Translations under genes and position numbers: made by a program
The notes under the pieces: generated by a model
Told to the model about the DNA's origin: nothing
What the model saw: only the letters and a program-made list of their open reading frames with translations
Database searches by the model: none
Part shown: positions 1-5,817 of the stretch, in pieces
Numbering within the stretch: position 1 is the first letter of the stretch
How the letters are laid out: each line of letters opens with the position of its first letter
From: an uncultured Clostridia bacterium
GTDB taxonomy: Bacteria > Bacillota > Clostridia > TANB77 > CAG-508
Direction of reading: 5' to 3'
Length of the DNA stretch: 6,601 nt
Assembly: GCA_948875265.1 (NCBI GenBank)
Contig: CAQRYF010000069.1
Location: 1 to 6,601, forward strand

Positions 1-69
1 GAACTTTTCATCAGATATTCTCTTAGGGTGATTTTATCATAAGTTAATCACATAAAAATCAACAAAAAC

Positions 70-98
70 TTGAAAAAATGGGGAAAATATAATATAAT
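70..98 (+). promoter_or_regulatory. Promoter of rsmA (sigma-A type)
   Basis: TTGAAA at 70-75 and TATAAT at 93-98 are separated by exactly 17 bp, close to the sigma-A consensus. The predicted transcription start is near 105, giving a leader of about 50 nt before the rsmA ATG. Upstream, positions 1-69 hold only a weak inverted repeat (GTGATT 28-33 and AATCAC 46-51) and no gene that can be supported. Confidence 0.7.
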
Positions 99-153
99 TA
101 TAGAATGTTTATTATAATTATTAATTTTAGTGTATAAGAATTAGGAGAGATAG

Positions 154-1014
154 ATGAGTAATATATTAGAAGATACAAAATTTATTATGAAAAAATATAA
201 TATTAAAGCAAATAAGTCCTTAGGACAAAATTTTCTAATTAGTGAAGAAGTAGTAGAAAAAATAGTAGAAAGTAGCCAAATAGAAAAAAGTGATTTGGTT
301 ATTGAAATAGGACCAGGATTAGGAACATTAACAAAATATTTACTTGAAAAAGCAGGAAAAGTAATATGTATTGAGCTAGATACTAAGATGATAAATATAT
401 TAGAAGATAGATTTTCACTATATGATAATTTTTCATTATTAAATAAAGATGTATTAAAAGTAGATTTGAAAAAAATAATATCAGAAGAGAAGAAGAATTC
501 GAGTATTAAAAAAGTAAAAATAGTCGCAAATTTACCATATTATATAACTACTCCAATAATAATGAAATTACTAGAAGAAGAACTAGAACTAGATAGTATT
601 ACTGTTATGATACAAAAAGAAGTAGCAGATAGACTAATTGCCATTCCAGGAGAAAAAGAAACAGGAGCAATTACGTATTCTGTTTATTATTATTCAAAAG
701 CAGAAGGGATTTTAGAAGTACCAAATAATTCTTTTATACCAGAACCAGAAGTAACATCAAAGGTAATAAAACTAAATATTAGAGAAAATCCACCAGTCAA
801 TGTAAATGACAAAAAAATGATGTTTAAAGTTATAAAAAATGCTTTTATGCAAAGAAGAAAAACACTATTAAATGCATTAACAAATAGTAAAATATTTAAA
901 AGTAAAGAAGAGGGAATAGAAATATTAAATCAAACTGGATTGGATATAAATATAAGAGCAGAAAAATTGAAAATAGAAGATTTTGCAAATATTACAAATA
1001 AAATTTTGAAATAA
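154..1014 (+). CDS. rsmA: 16S rRNA (adenine(1518)-N6/adenine(1519)-N6)-dimethyltransferase RsmA
   Basis: This enzyme (KsgA) uses S-adenosylmethionine to dimethylate two adjacent adenines in the 3'-terminal hairpin of 16S rRNA, a late step of small-subunit maturation in the cytoplasm. All family motifs are visible: SLGQNFL at residues 22-28, the SAM-binding EIGPGLG at 51-57, the acidic CIELD at 72-76, the catalytic NLPYY at 126-130, SFIPEPEV at 193-200, and FMQRRKTLLNAL at 231-242 near the C-terminal substrate-recognition region. The length of 286 aa is normal for the family. ATG 154 is preceded by AGGAGA at 143-148 and a clear promoter, so the start is well supported. No strong terminator separates it from the downstream sortase gene, so some readthrough is possible. 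The gene is intact and is the clearest chromosomal marker in the window; loss of KsgA confers kasugamycin resistance in other bacteria. Confidence 0.97.
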   Translation: MSNILEDTKFIMKKYNIKANKSLGQNFLISEEVVEKIVESSQIEKSDLVIEIGPGLGTLTKYLLEKAGKVICIELDTKMINILEDRFSLYDNFSLLNKDVLKVDLKKIISEEKKNSSIKKVKIVANLPYYITTPIIMKLLEEELELDSITVMIQKEVADRLIAIPGEKETGAITYSVYYYSKAEGILEVPNNSFIPEPEVTSKVIKLNIRENPPVNVNDKKMMFKVIKNAFMQRRKTLLNALTNSKIFKSKEEGIEILNQTGLDINIRAEKLKIEDFANITNKILK

Positions 1015-1028
1015 CTAATAAAAAACTA

Positions 1029-1058
1029 TTGTTGTTTAATATATATATATGGTATAAT
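1029..1058 (+). promoter_or_regulatory. Promoter of the sortase gene, extended -10
   Basis: TATAAT at 1053-1058 is preceded by TGG, giving an extended -10 (TGGTATAAT). TTGTTG at 1029-1034 is a weak -35 with an 18-bp spacer. It lies in the 74-bp gap after rsmA and would allow sortase transcription independent of rsmA. Confidence 0.55.
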
Positions 1059-1088
1059 AATATAGAAGTATAAAATAGGGAGAATAGT

Positions 1089-1835
1089 ATGAATCAGATT
1101 TTGGTTACAAAAAAACTATATATAACACCTGAATTAAAAAGAAAAAAGAAAATCTATAAATTTGATTTCTTTTTATCTGTTTTTTTAGTATGCATTTTAA
1201 TATCCCTTTGTATTTATGCTGAATATGATAGAAATAAAAGTGAAGAAGTATCACAAGATATATTAGCTAATATTGAAATGCAAGAAGATACAACTGTTGC
1301 AAAAAACAATATATTAGTAGTAGTATTAGATGATGAAGAACAAAATGAAAGAATCGTACAAGAACAAACTAATACAAATAATAATGTAAATCCAACAAAG
1401 AAAACAGTACAAACAACACAAGAAGGATATAGATATACAACTATAGCAACAATAAATATACCTAAAATAAATGTAACATATCCTGTAGTTGATGGAGAAA
1501 CAGACTCTGCAGAAGAAACAGAAATATTATTAAAAATGTCACCAACAAAATTTTGGGGAGCAAATCCAAATGAAGTAGGAAACTTTTGTATAGTTGGACA
1601 CAATTATAGAAACACAAAATTCTTTAGTAAAGTACCAACACTAGTAGTTGGAGACATTATAGAAATAACAGATTTATCAGGAAAAACAATACAATATAAA
1701 GTATACAATAAATATGAAGTAGCACCAACTGATGTTAGTTGTACAACGCAAATAACCAATGGAAAAAAAGAAATAACCCTAATCACTTGCACAGATGACA
1801 GCAAAAAAAGAGTTGTAGTCAAAGCAAGAGAATAA
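1089..1835 (+). CDS. Sortase (cysteine transpeptidase), membrane-anchored
   Basis: Sortases cleave a C-terminal sorting signal of secreted proteins and join the protein to peptidoglycan or to another protein at the outer face of the membrane. The protein has a basic N-terminus (KRKKKIYK), one hydrophobic segment at residues 26-45 that anchors it with the catalytic domain outside, a polar linker of about 70 residues, and a sortase barrel beginning at TIATINIPKI (118-127). Catalytic residues are visible: His171 in IVGHNYRN, Cys234 in TLITC and Arg241 in KKRVVV. The length of 248 aa is typical. ATG 1089 follows AGGGAGA at 1077-1083. The TLxTC motif and short C-terminus do not let me assign the class securely; it could be class D or a clostridial type near class B. 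No LPXTG-like substrate is encoded in the window, so it may be a housekeeping sortase acting on unlinked substrates. Confidence 0.92.
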   Translation: MNQILVTKKLYITPELKRKKKIYKFDFFLSVFLVCILISLCIYAEYDRNKSEEVSQDILANIEMQEDTTVAKNNILVVVLDDEEQNERIVQEQTNTNNNVNPTKKTVQTTQEGYRYTTIATINIPKINVTYPVVDGETDSAEETEILLKMSPTKFWGANPNEVGNFCIVGHNYRNTKFFSKVPTLVVGDIIEITDLSGKTIQYKVYNKYEVAPTDVSCTTQITNGKKEITLITCTDDSKKRVVVKARE

Positions 1836-1912
1836 ATTCCCATTTTGGGGTCGGGTCTAAAAATGAGAAACTACCTATTTATTCAAATAAAATTAAGAAT
1901 ATAGATATGGAA

Positions 1913-1954
1913 GCTTTACAAATAATCTGAAAAGATTTTGTAGAGCTTTTATAT
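1913..1954 (+). repeat. 42-bp direct repeat, copy 1; hairpin, likely terminator of the sortase gene
   Basis: These 42 bp recur without mismatch at 2914-2955. The unit folds as a long hairpin: GCTTTACAAA (1913-1922) pairs with TTTGTAGAGC (1937-1946) with one G-U pair, then a two-base bulge, four more pairs and a GAAA tetraloop at 1929-1932. TTTT follows at 1947-1950. A hairpin plus T-run reading rightward fits a factor-independent terminator for the sortase gene, although the stem is A+T-rich. The sequence between the sortase stop and this repeat (1836-1912) contains no gene, only a short G-rich patch at 1839-1855. Confidence 0.8.
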
Positions 1955-1981
1955 ATTTTTGTTGGATTTCAAAAAAAATAC

Positions 1982-2010
1982 TTGATATATAAACAAATGT
2001 TTAATACAAT
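1982..2010 (+). promoter_or_regulatory. dinD promoter with an embedded LexA-box-like palindrome
   Basis: TTGATA at 1982-1987 and TACAAT at 2005-2010 are 17 bp apart. The spacer contains the 14-bp palindrome TAAACAAATGTTTA at 1990-2003. It matches the AAC-N4-GTT core of the Gram-positive LexA (DinR) box, CGAAC-N4-GTTCG, but carries A-T instead of the G-C pair flanking each half. A repressor bound there would block RNA polymerase directly. The family role of DinD as a damage-inducible protein makes LexA control plausible, but the box is degenerate. Confidence 0.5.
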
Positions 2011-2047
2011 ATAGCAAATGAAAAATAACAAATTGGAGATGATAGTA

Positions 2048-2905
2048 ATGAGCAATCTACAAGCAGAAGAATATAAAAGTTTTGAAAAGATAAAAAGGAT
2101 TAGGGAAGATGGAACTGAATATTGGAATGCAAGAGAGTTAAGTAAGGTTTTACAATATAAGAAATGGGAGAATTTTGCAAAGGTAATTGATAGAGCGAAA
2201 TTGGCTTGTAACAATAGTGGATTTAAAATTCAAGACCATTTTCCTGAGGTCAGGAAAATGGTTGAAATAGGCAGTAACACAGTAAGAGAGTTGTTAGATT
2301 ATGAGCTTTCAAGATATGCTTGTTATATAATTGTACAAAATGGAGATCCGAGAAAAGAAGTAATTGCTTTGGGGCAAACTTATTTTGCAATTCAAACTAG
2401 AAGACAAGAAGTTGCAAATTATTTTAATCAATTAGATGAAGAGAATAAACGATTAGTGATTCGTGGAGATATAAAGCAATGGAATCAAATGCTATTGGAA
2501 GCAGCACATAATGCAGGTGTAATAACAAACCAAGAATATGCGGAGTTTCAAAATGCAGGATATATGGGATTATATGGAGGTTTAACTGTAGATGATATAC
2601 ACAAAAGAAAAAAATTAAAAGATAAGGAAAAAATATTAGACTTTATGGGGAGTACAGAATTAATTGCCAATTTATTTAGAATATCTCAAACAGAAGAAAA
2701 ACTAAAAAAAGATAAAATACAAAGTTGTAGTAAAGCGACTTCAACACATTATGAAGTTGGAGAAAAGGTAAGAAAGGCAATAGAAGATATTGGAGGTACA
2801 ATGCCAGAAGATTTACCAACACCAGAAAAGAGTATTAAGCAAGTAGAAAGAGAACAAATAAAAAGATTGAAAGATAAGAAAACTAAATTAATGTTAGACG
2901 AATAG
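2048..2905 (+). CDS. dinD: DNA damage-inducible protein D (DinD)
   Basis: DinD belongs to the SOS regulon in Escherichia coli, where it has been reported to act on RecA filaments; its role in Firmicutes is not established. The sequence aligns along its length with what I know of DinD: an N-terminal Bro-N-like region (SFEKIKRIREDG, then W26NARELSKVLQY and KWENFAKVIDRAKLAC, residues 11-54), IGSN at 74-77, and the signature SRYACYIIVQNGDPRKEVI followed by GQTYFAIQTRRQE (88-121). A charged, probably coiled tail completes the protein. I chose ATG 2048 because GGAG at 2035-2038 is correctly spaced for it. An in-frame ATG at 2018 would add 10 residues but has no Shine-Dalgarno sequence and leaves only a few bases after the promoter. 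The protein is then 285 aa. The gene stands alone, bracketed by identical 42-bp hairpin repeats, which suggests it arrived as a unit. Confidence 0.9.
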   Translation: MSNLQAEEYKSFEKIKRIREDGTEYWNARELSKVLQYKKWENFAKVIDRAKLACNNSGFKIQDHFPEVRKMVEIGSNTVRELLDYELSRYACYIIVQNGDPRKEVIALGQTYFAIQTRRQEVANYFNQLDEENKRLVIRGDIKQWNQMLLEAAHNAGVITNQEYAEFQNAGYMGLYGGLTVDDIHKRKKLKDKEKILDFMGSTELIANLFRISQTEEKLKKDKIQSCSKATSTHYEVGEKVRKAIEDIGGTMPEDLPTPEKSIKQVEREQIKRLKDKKTKLMLDE

Positions 2906-2913
2906 TTGTATAG

Positions 2914-2955
2914 GCTTTACAAATAATCTGAAAAGATTTTGTAGAGCTTTTATAT
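2914..2955 (+). repeat. 42-bp direct repeat, copy 2; hairpin, likely dinD terminator
   Basis: Identical to 1913-1954 over all 42 bp and beginning 8 bp after the dinD stop. The same hairpin with GAAA tetraloop and trailing TTTT makes it the likely terminator of dinD. Similarity ends abruptly on both sides, so it is a discrete block. A 12-nt match to its right end (AGAGCTTTTATA) recurs at 3009-3020 and may be a remnant of a third copy or chance. Confidence 0.85.
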
Positions 2956-3064
2956 TGTATAAAAAAGGAATTGATTAGGATAATATAATTTTTGCGAACT
3001 AAAATAAAAGAGCTTTTATAAAATATGATAAAATGTATAAAGGGAAGATTAAAATAGTGGCAAA

Positions 3065-3115
3065 AATTTTAGTATTTAATAATGATACATTAACGTCAAA
3101 AAGACATACACTTAT
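3065..3115. other. Proposed attachment-site junction (host/element boundary)
   Basis: This region combines the end of plausible host coding sequence (to about 3089) with the start of the element, whose recombinase gene and terminator begin directly to the right. Large serine recombinases usually act on att sites of about 40-50 bp lying next to their own gene, which fits here. The crossover core is not identifiable without the other junction or the empty site. Limits are approximate. Confidence 0.35.
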
Positions 3116-3133
3116 ATTTTATAGTGTATGTCT
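3098..3133 (-). terminator. Factor-independent terminator of the repressor-recombinase operon
   Basis: A perfect 11-bp inverted repeat, AGACATACACT at 3102-3112 and AGTGTATGTCT at 3123-3133, encloses a 10-nt loop. Read leftward, the stem is followed by a T-run (plus-strand A-run at 3098-3102). The recombinase stop codon (3112-3114) sits at the stem-loop edge, so the last codons form part of the stem. Confidence 0.75.
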
Positions 3134-4033
3134 ATGTTTTCATCAGTTATAACAATTCTATCAATAACTGCTTTACACAAGTTTTTTAATTCATTAAAAT
3201 CATTAGAGTTCAACTTTTCGTCAATATTTCTTATATATTCTATTATTTCTTCATTTTCGTCGTTAGAAATATTTAAAGAAGAGATTTGTTGTAATATGCT
3301 CTGTTTTTCTTTTTCTAGTTCTTCTACTTTTTTGTTTATATATTTTAAAGTAAATTCATTTGATTCAGCAATAGAATTGATAAGATTATCTATTTGCAAA
3401 TTTAATTTAACAACACTGTTTTCTAAATGTTCTTTTTTATTTAACTTTTCGATATCTTTATTTTTGTTATTTTTCACATAAGCATTTATTTTTTTTGTTA
3501 CGTTTTTAGAGTTAAATCGCTTTTTCATATCTGAAATAACTATATCTTCTAATTTAGATACGTCTATCATTTTATTATCACAAACAGATGCTCCTAAATT
3601 TCTTTTATTACTACATATTAAATAATAATATTGTACACCGTAGCTATTTTTACTACCTTGAGTTACTAAATTACCGCCACATTTTCCACATTTGACTAAT
3701 CCGCACAAGAATGAAATTTTAGAGGTGTTTGCACGTGGAGGTAAGTATTTCATCGTTCCTTTGATTTTTTGAGCTTTAAACCAATCCTCGTTTGAAATAA
3801 TAGCATTACAATTTATTAATGACAAATACATTTCATCAAAGTTTCTTCTAGCTTTAACTTTTACATTCTTTTTTGCTTTGCCATATAAATTGGCAGTTAT
3901 ACTACCATCAAAGCTTTCTATGTCATTTGTTATATTAGCACCTAAATTCTTATAGTAATCATATATTTTAGCTGTAGCAGGTGTATAAATTGGTCTGGAG
4001 AGAATAGAAGATATCGCATTAATTCCCCAAAAA
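3112..4033 (-). CDS. Large serine recombinase, C-terminal part (downstream of the frameshift)
   Basis: This open frame continues the recombinase begun at 4669 but one nucleotide out of phase. It opens with FWGINAISSILSRPIYTP, the end of the recombinase domain, then KIYDYYKNLGANITNDIESF and LYGK, typical of this family's linker. A zinc ribbon follows, with cysteines in KCGKCGG and in LICSNKR...ASVCDNK (about residues 327, 330, 352 and 363 of the reconstructed 518-aa protein). A charged coiled coil (about 404-474) and the tail AVIDRIVITDENIDIHYKI complete it. The zinc ribbon and coiled coil govern att-site recognition and the directionality of integration versus excision. The first in-frame Met is at 3831, in the middle of a domain and without an RBS, so I do not believe this is a separate gene; the frame is open back to about 4042. 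By itself it has no catalytic serine. Confidence 0.85.
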
Positions 4034-4669
4034 CCGTTTTTTCATAGTTGGAACTTTATCATAGTTTAATTGTTGAGCTATCTTTCTCATACTAATTTTT
4101 TTATTTATATACATATCATAAATTTTTTTAACAATTTTTGCTTGTTCTTCACTAATTTCTAGAATAGAATGTCTTTTGCCGTCATCACCAATTATATGCT
4201 TTATTTTATATCCATATGGAGCATACCCTCCAGCCCAATATCCATTATTTGCTCTAAAATAATAATTATCTGTAACACGTTCTACTATAGTTTCTCTTTC
4301 TAGTTGTGCAAATGTCATTACTATATTGATCATAGCTCTACCCATTGGAGAGTTTGTGTCAAAATTTTCAGTAGCAGAAACAAAATCTACATTGTATTCA
4401 TCAAACATTAATAACAACTGAGAGAAATCTGCGATACTCCTACTGATACGGTCTAATCTATATGCGATAACCTTTTTTACAAGACCTGATTTTATATCTT
4501 TTAGAAGCTTTGAAAATTGAGGTCTGATTATATCTTTTCCAGAATATCCTACATCTTTATATATCTTATATTCTTGTCCATCACAATAAGACTTGCATCT
4601 ATCTATTTGTGCTTCTATACTAACACTATCTCTTTTTTCTATAGATTGTCTTGCATAAATAGCATACAT
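4019..4669 (-). CDS. Large serine recombinase, N-terminal catalytic part (upstream of the frameshift)
   Basis: Site-specific recombinase that would integrate and excise the element. The resolvase domain (about residues 1-140) shows the nucleophile Ser9 in YARQS, the conserved arginines in YRLDRISRS (70-78), and QLERE at 122-126 leading into the long E helix. The start of the recombinase DNA-binding domain follows (GYWAGGYAPYGYKI, then EISEEQAKIVKKIYDMYI at about 143-188). ATG 4669 is preceded by GAGGTGG (plus-strand 4676-4682) that overlaps the stop codon of the repressor gene; the 12-bp gap implies co-transcription and possibly translational coupling. The frame runs into TAA at 4019-4021 after KKRFLGN, whereas the next frame continues the protein exactly. 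The truncated 216-aa product retains the catalytic domain but lacks most DNA-binding parts, so alone it should not recombine att sites. Confidence 0.88.
   Translation of the reverse strand: MYAIYARQSIEKRDSVSIEAQIDRCKSYCDGQEYKIYKDVGYSGKDIIRPQFSKLLKDIKSGLVKKVIAYRLDRISRSIADFSQLLLMFDEYNVDFVSATENFDTNSPMGRAMINIVMTFAQLERETIVERVTDNYYFRANNGYWAGGYAPYGYKIKHIIGDDGKRHSILEISEEQAKIVKKIYDMYINKKISMRKIAQQLNYDKVPTMKKRFLGN
4025..4042 (-). other. Frameshift junction in the serine recombinase gene
   Basis: In the coding direction this stretch reads A6, CGG, T5, G4. Skipping one nucleotide (for example T4 instead of T5, or A5 instead of A6) changes ...KKRFLGN-stop into ...FWGINAISSIL, restoring the conserved Trp and an uninterrupted 518-aa recombinase from 4669 to 3112. 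Possible causes are a true one-base insertion, a homopolymer sequencing error, phase variation, or recoding. The exact base cannot be decided because several homopolymers adjoin. Confidence 0.85.
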
Positions 4670-4681
4670 AAATTACCACCT

Positions 4682-5665
4682 CTATTCAAAAGCTCCTTTT
4701 ATTTTCGCTTCTTTTACTCTTCCTATTATTTTTACTGGTATATTTTTCATATCTTCAAAATTAAATTTTTTAACAGGATAATAAGGGTTCATTGAATGAA
4801 GTTCTATACCTTCACTTGTTTTTATTACTTTTTTCACTGTTGCTTCTTCTCCATTAATAAGAACCACTGCAGTTTGTCCACTTTCAACATCATCTTGAGA
4901 ATGAATTATAACTAAATCTCCTTCACTTAGAAGCGGAAGCATACTATCTCCAGTTATTTTAAGTGCATAGTATTCTTTAATATTAGGCAAGTTTTCTTTT
5001 AATGTAATATAGTCTACAACATTCTCTTCTGCTAACCAGTCATATCCTGCTTTTACAGTGCCTAAAATTGGGATTTTAGATAGTTTGTTTTTATCAGATA
5101 GTTTTTTTAAATCTTCCAGAGAAACTTTTTGTAAAAGTTCATCTGTCTCTAACTTTAATTCATGAGCTAGTGAAACCTTTTCATTAGCATCTTCTTTTAA
5201 CTTTGACAACATATTTTGTAAAAGCTTTAATACAATATAAGATGTTTCAAGAGGCAATGTAGATAAAAAGGAATCCAATTTTTCTTGATATTCTTTAGAA
5301 GAAAAATCTAAATCAACAATATTTTGTAATTGAAAAATTTGTTCATTATCTAATCCTGATGATAATAAATAGTCTGTATTGTCAACAATATATTCTGTTT
5401 TTTGTCTTATTAATTCAGCAGGAATATCAGTATAAACGTCTATATATCCACATACTTCCATTAATTGTGCATAAGAAATAATATTGTTTGAAGAATTAGC
5501 TAACTTTTGAAGTATTGCAGGCTTAGGCGGTTCATTTAATTTCATATTCATATATTGAGAAAGATAAGTTCTATTTATTTTTGATTTCTTAGCAAAATCT
5601 CTTTGACTATCATAAGTTTCATTTATTTTTTTTAAAATTTGAGCAAATTGTTTTTTATCAAACAT
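4682..5665 (-). CDS. S24-family (LexA/CI-like) self-cleaving transcriptional repressor
   Basis: Likely master repressor of the element. The N-terminal XRE-type HTH covers about residues 3-65 (DSQRDFAKKSKINRTYLSQYM). A long helical linker spans about 75-190, and the S24 peptidase fold begins at KIPILGTVKAG. The Ala-Gly scissile bond is Ala206-Gly207, the nucleophile Ser241 lies in GDSMLP and the general base Lys278 in ATVKKV, so RecA-stimulated autocleavage should be possible. The start is ATG 5665, which has GGAGGT 8 nt upstream (plus-strand 5673-5678). A TTG five codons upstream is in frame but overlaps this RBS and should be ignored. The protein is then 327 aa, longer than most CI-like repressors because of the linker. 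The recombinase follows 12 bp downstream, so repressor and integrase share the autoregulated promoter. The linker segment at about 119-143 resembles the C-terminal end of the minus-strand gene at the window's right edge. Confidence 0.92.
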   Translation of the reverse strand: MFDKKQFAQILKKINETYDSQRDFAKKSKINRTYLSQYMNMKLNEPPKPAILQKLANSSNNIISYAQLMEVCGYIDVYTDIPAELIRQKTEYIVDNTDYLLSSGLDNEQIFQLQNIVDLDFSSKEYQEKLDSFLSTLPLETSYIVLKLLQNMLSKLKEDANEKVSLAHELKLETDELLQKVSLEDLKKLSDKNKLSKIPILGTVKAGYDWLAEENVVDYITLKENLPNIKEYYALKITGDSMLPLLSEGDLVIIHSQDDVESGQTAVVLINGEEATVKKVIKTSEGIELHSMNPYYPVKKFNFEDMKNIPVKIIGRVKEAKIKGAFE

Positions 5666-5684
5666 AAAAAATACCTCCAAATAT

Positions 5685-5713
5685 AGTATATATCAACGGT
5701 TAAAAAAAGTCAA
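5685..5713 (-). promoter_or_regulatory. Promoter of the repressor-recombinase operon
   Basis: On the minus strand, TTGACT (plus 5708-5713) and TATACT (plus 5685-5690) are exactly 17 bp apart. The transcription start is predicted around 5678-5676, almost at the GGAGGT of the repressor gene, so the leader should be only about 12-15 nt. Operator O1 overlaps the -35, which suggests autorepression. Confidence 0.75.
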
Positions 5714-5714
5714 C
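5699..5714. promoter_or_regulatory. Predicted operator O1
   Basis: GTTAAAAAAAGTCAAC, an imperfect palindrome with GTTAA/TTAAC-like arms around an A-tract. It covers the -35 of the leftward promoter. The centre is 23 bp from O2, close to two helical turns, which permits cooperative binding on one DNA face. Confidence 0.5.
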
Positions 5715-5721
5715 AAAAAAA

Positions 5722-5738
5722 GTTAAAAAAAATTTACC
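5722..5738. promoter_or_regulatory. Predicted operator O2
   Basis: GTTAAAAAAAATTTACC lies between the two divergent -35 elements. Its right part, AAAAAATTTACCAAAAG (5727-5743), is repeated exactly at 5787-5803 in O3, a 17-nt identity. Confidence 0.55.
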
Positions 5739-5745
5739 AAAAGTA

Positions 5746-5774
5746 TTGACTTATTTTTTTTTATTTTGTATAAT
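5746..5774 (+). promoter_or_regulatory. Rightward promoter of the cro-like operon
   Basis: TTGACT at 5746-5751 and TATAAT at 5769-5774 have a 17-bp spacer, which is nearly perfect consensus and the strongest-looking promoter here. Predicted start near 5781, at the first base of operator O3. An open frame reading back to 5746 would run through this promoter, so it does not mark the gene start. Confidence 0.85.
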
Positions 5775-5780
5775 GCAAAT

Positions 5781-5798
5781 GGTTAGAAAAAATTTACC
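5781..5798. promoter_or_regulatory. Predicted operator O3
   Basis: GGTTAGAAAAAATTTACC is a palindrome (GGTTA/TTACC arms) placed at the predicted transcription start of the rightward promoter. Binding there would block initiation or promoter clearance. Confidence 0.55.
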
Positions 5799-5817
5799 AA
5801 AAGAAAGAGGTGAAAAT

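Larger units (their letters stand above)
3057..3152 (+). pseudogene. 5' end of an interrupted chromosomal gene (probable cell-wall/spore peptidase family), disrupted by the element
   Basis: GTG 3057 follows AGGGAAG at 3041-3047 at good spacing and encodes MAKILVFNNDT before running into LTSKRHTLIFYS and a TAA at 3150-3152. The frame gives only 31 aa, and its second half lies over the recombinase terminator and the antisense of the recombinase end, so it is not expected to be functional. From memory, an N-terminus of the form M(A/S)(K/R)ILVFNND is typical of a clostridial family with an M15-type D-Ala-D-Ala peptidase domain plus a peptidoglycan-binding domain, where it continues with NRME-like residues. 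Loss of that match after Thr11 (codon ending 3089) is what integration into the gene would produce. The rest of the gene should lie beyond the window at the element's other end. Family assignment from 11 residues is tentative; the well-placed RBS and start are directly visible. Confidence 0.5.

Noticed and set aside
28..51. Terminator or operator from GTGATT/AATCAC
   Set aside because: The arms are only 6 bp with a 12-nt loop and no T-run; too weak to call.
1214..1843. Open minus-strand frames opposite the sortase gene
   Set aside because: They have no RBS, are low-complexity Ser/Val/Phe-rich antisense of a clearly real gene, and show no recognisable domain.
2018..2047. Upstream ATG for dinD adding 10 residues
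   Set aside because: No Shine-Dalgarno sequence precedes it and it lies within about 8 bp of the -10; GGAG at 2035-2038 serves ATG 2048.
1913..2955. Integron-type gene cassette (repeats as attC sites)
   Set aside because: The repeats lack GTTRRRY/RYYYAAC boxes and there is no tyrosine integron integrase; hairpin terminators explain them better.
3128..3481. Plus-strand frame opposite the recombinase coiled coil
   Set aside because: A Phe/Ser-rich antisense shadow of a Lys/Glu-rich coding region, with no RBS.
4034..4043. Programmed -1 frameshift on A AAA AAC in the recombinase gene
   Set aside because: The heptamer is out of phase with the upstream reading frame, and the gene needs a +1 and not a -1 shift.
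4517..4795. Plus-strand frame across the recombinase/repressor junction
   Set aside because: Antisense to two supported genes, no RBS, and composition typical of the complement of A-rich coding DNA.
5666..5680. TTG start extending the repressor by five residues
   Set aside because: The TTG and next codons are the ribosome binding site of ATG 5665.
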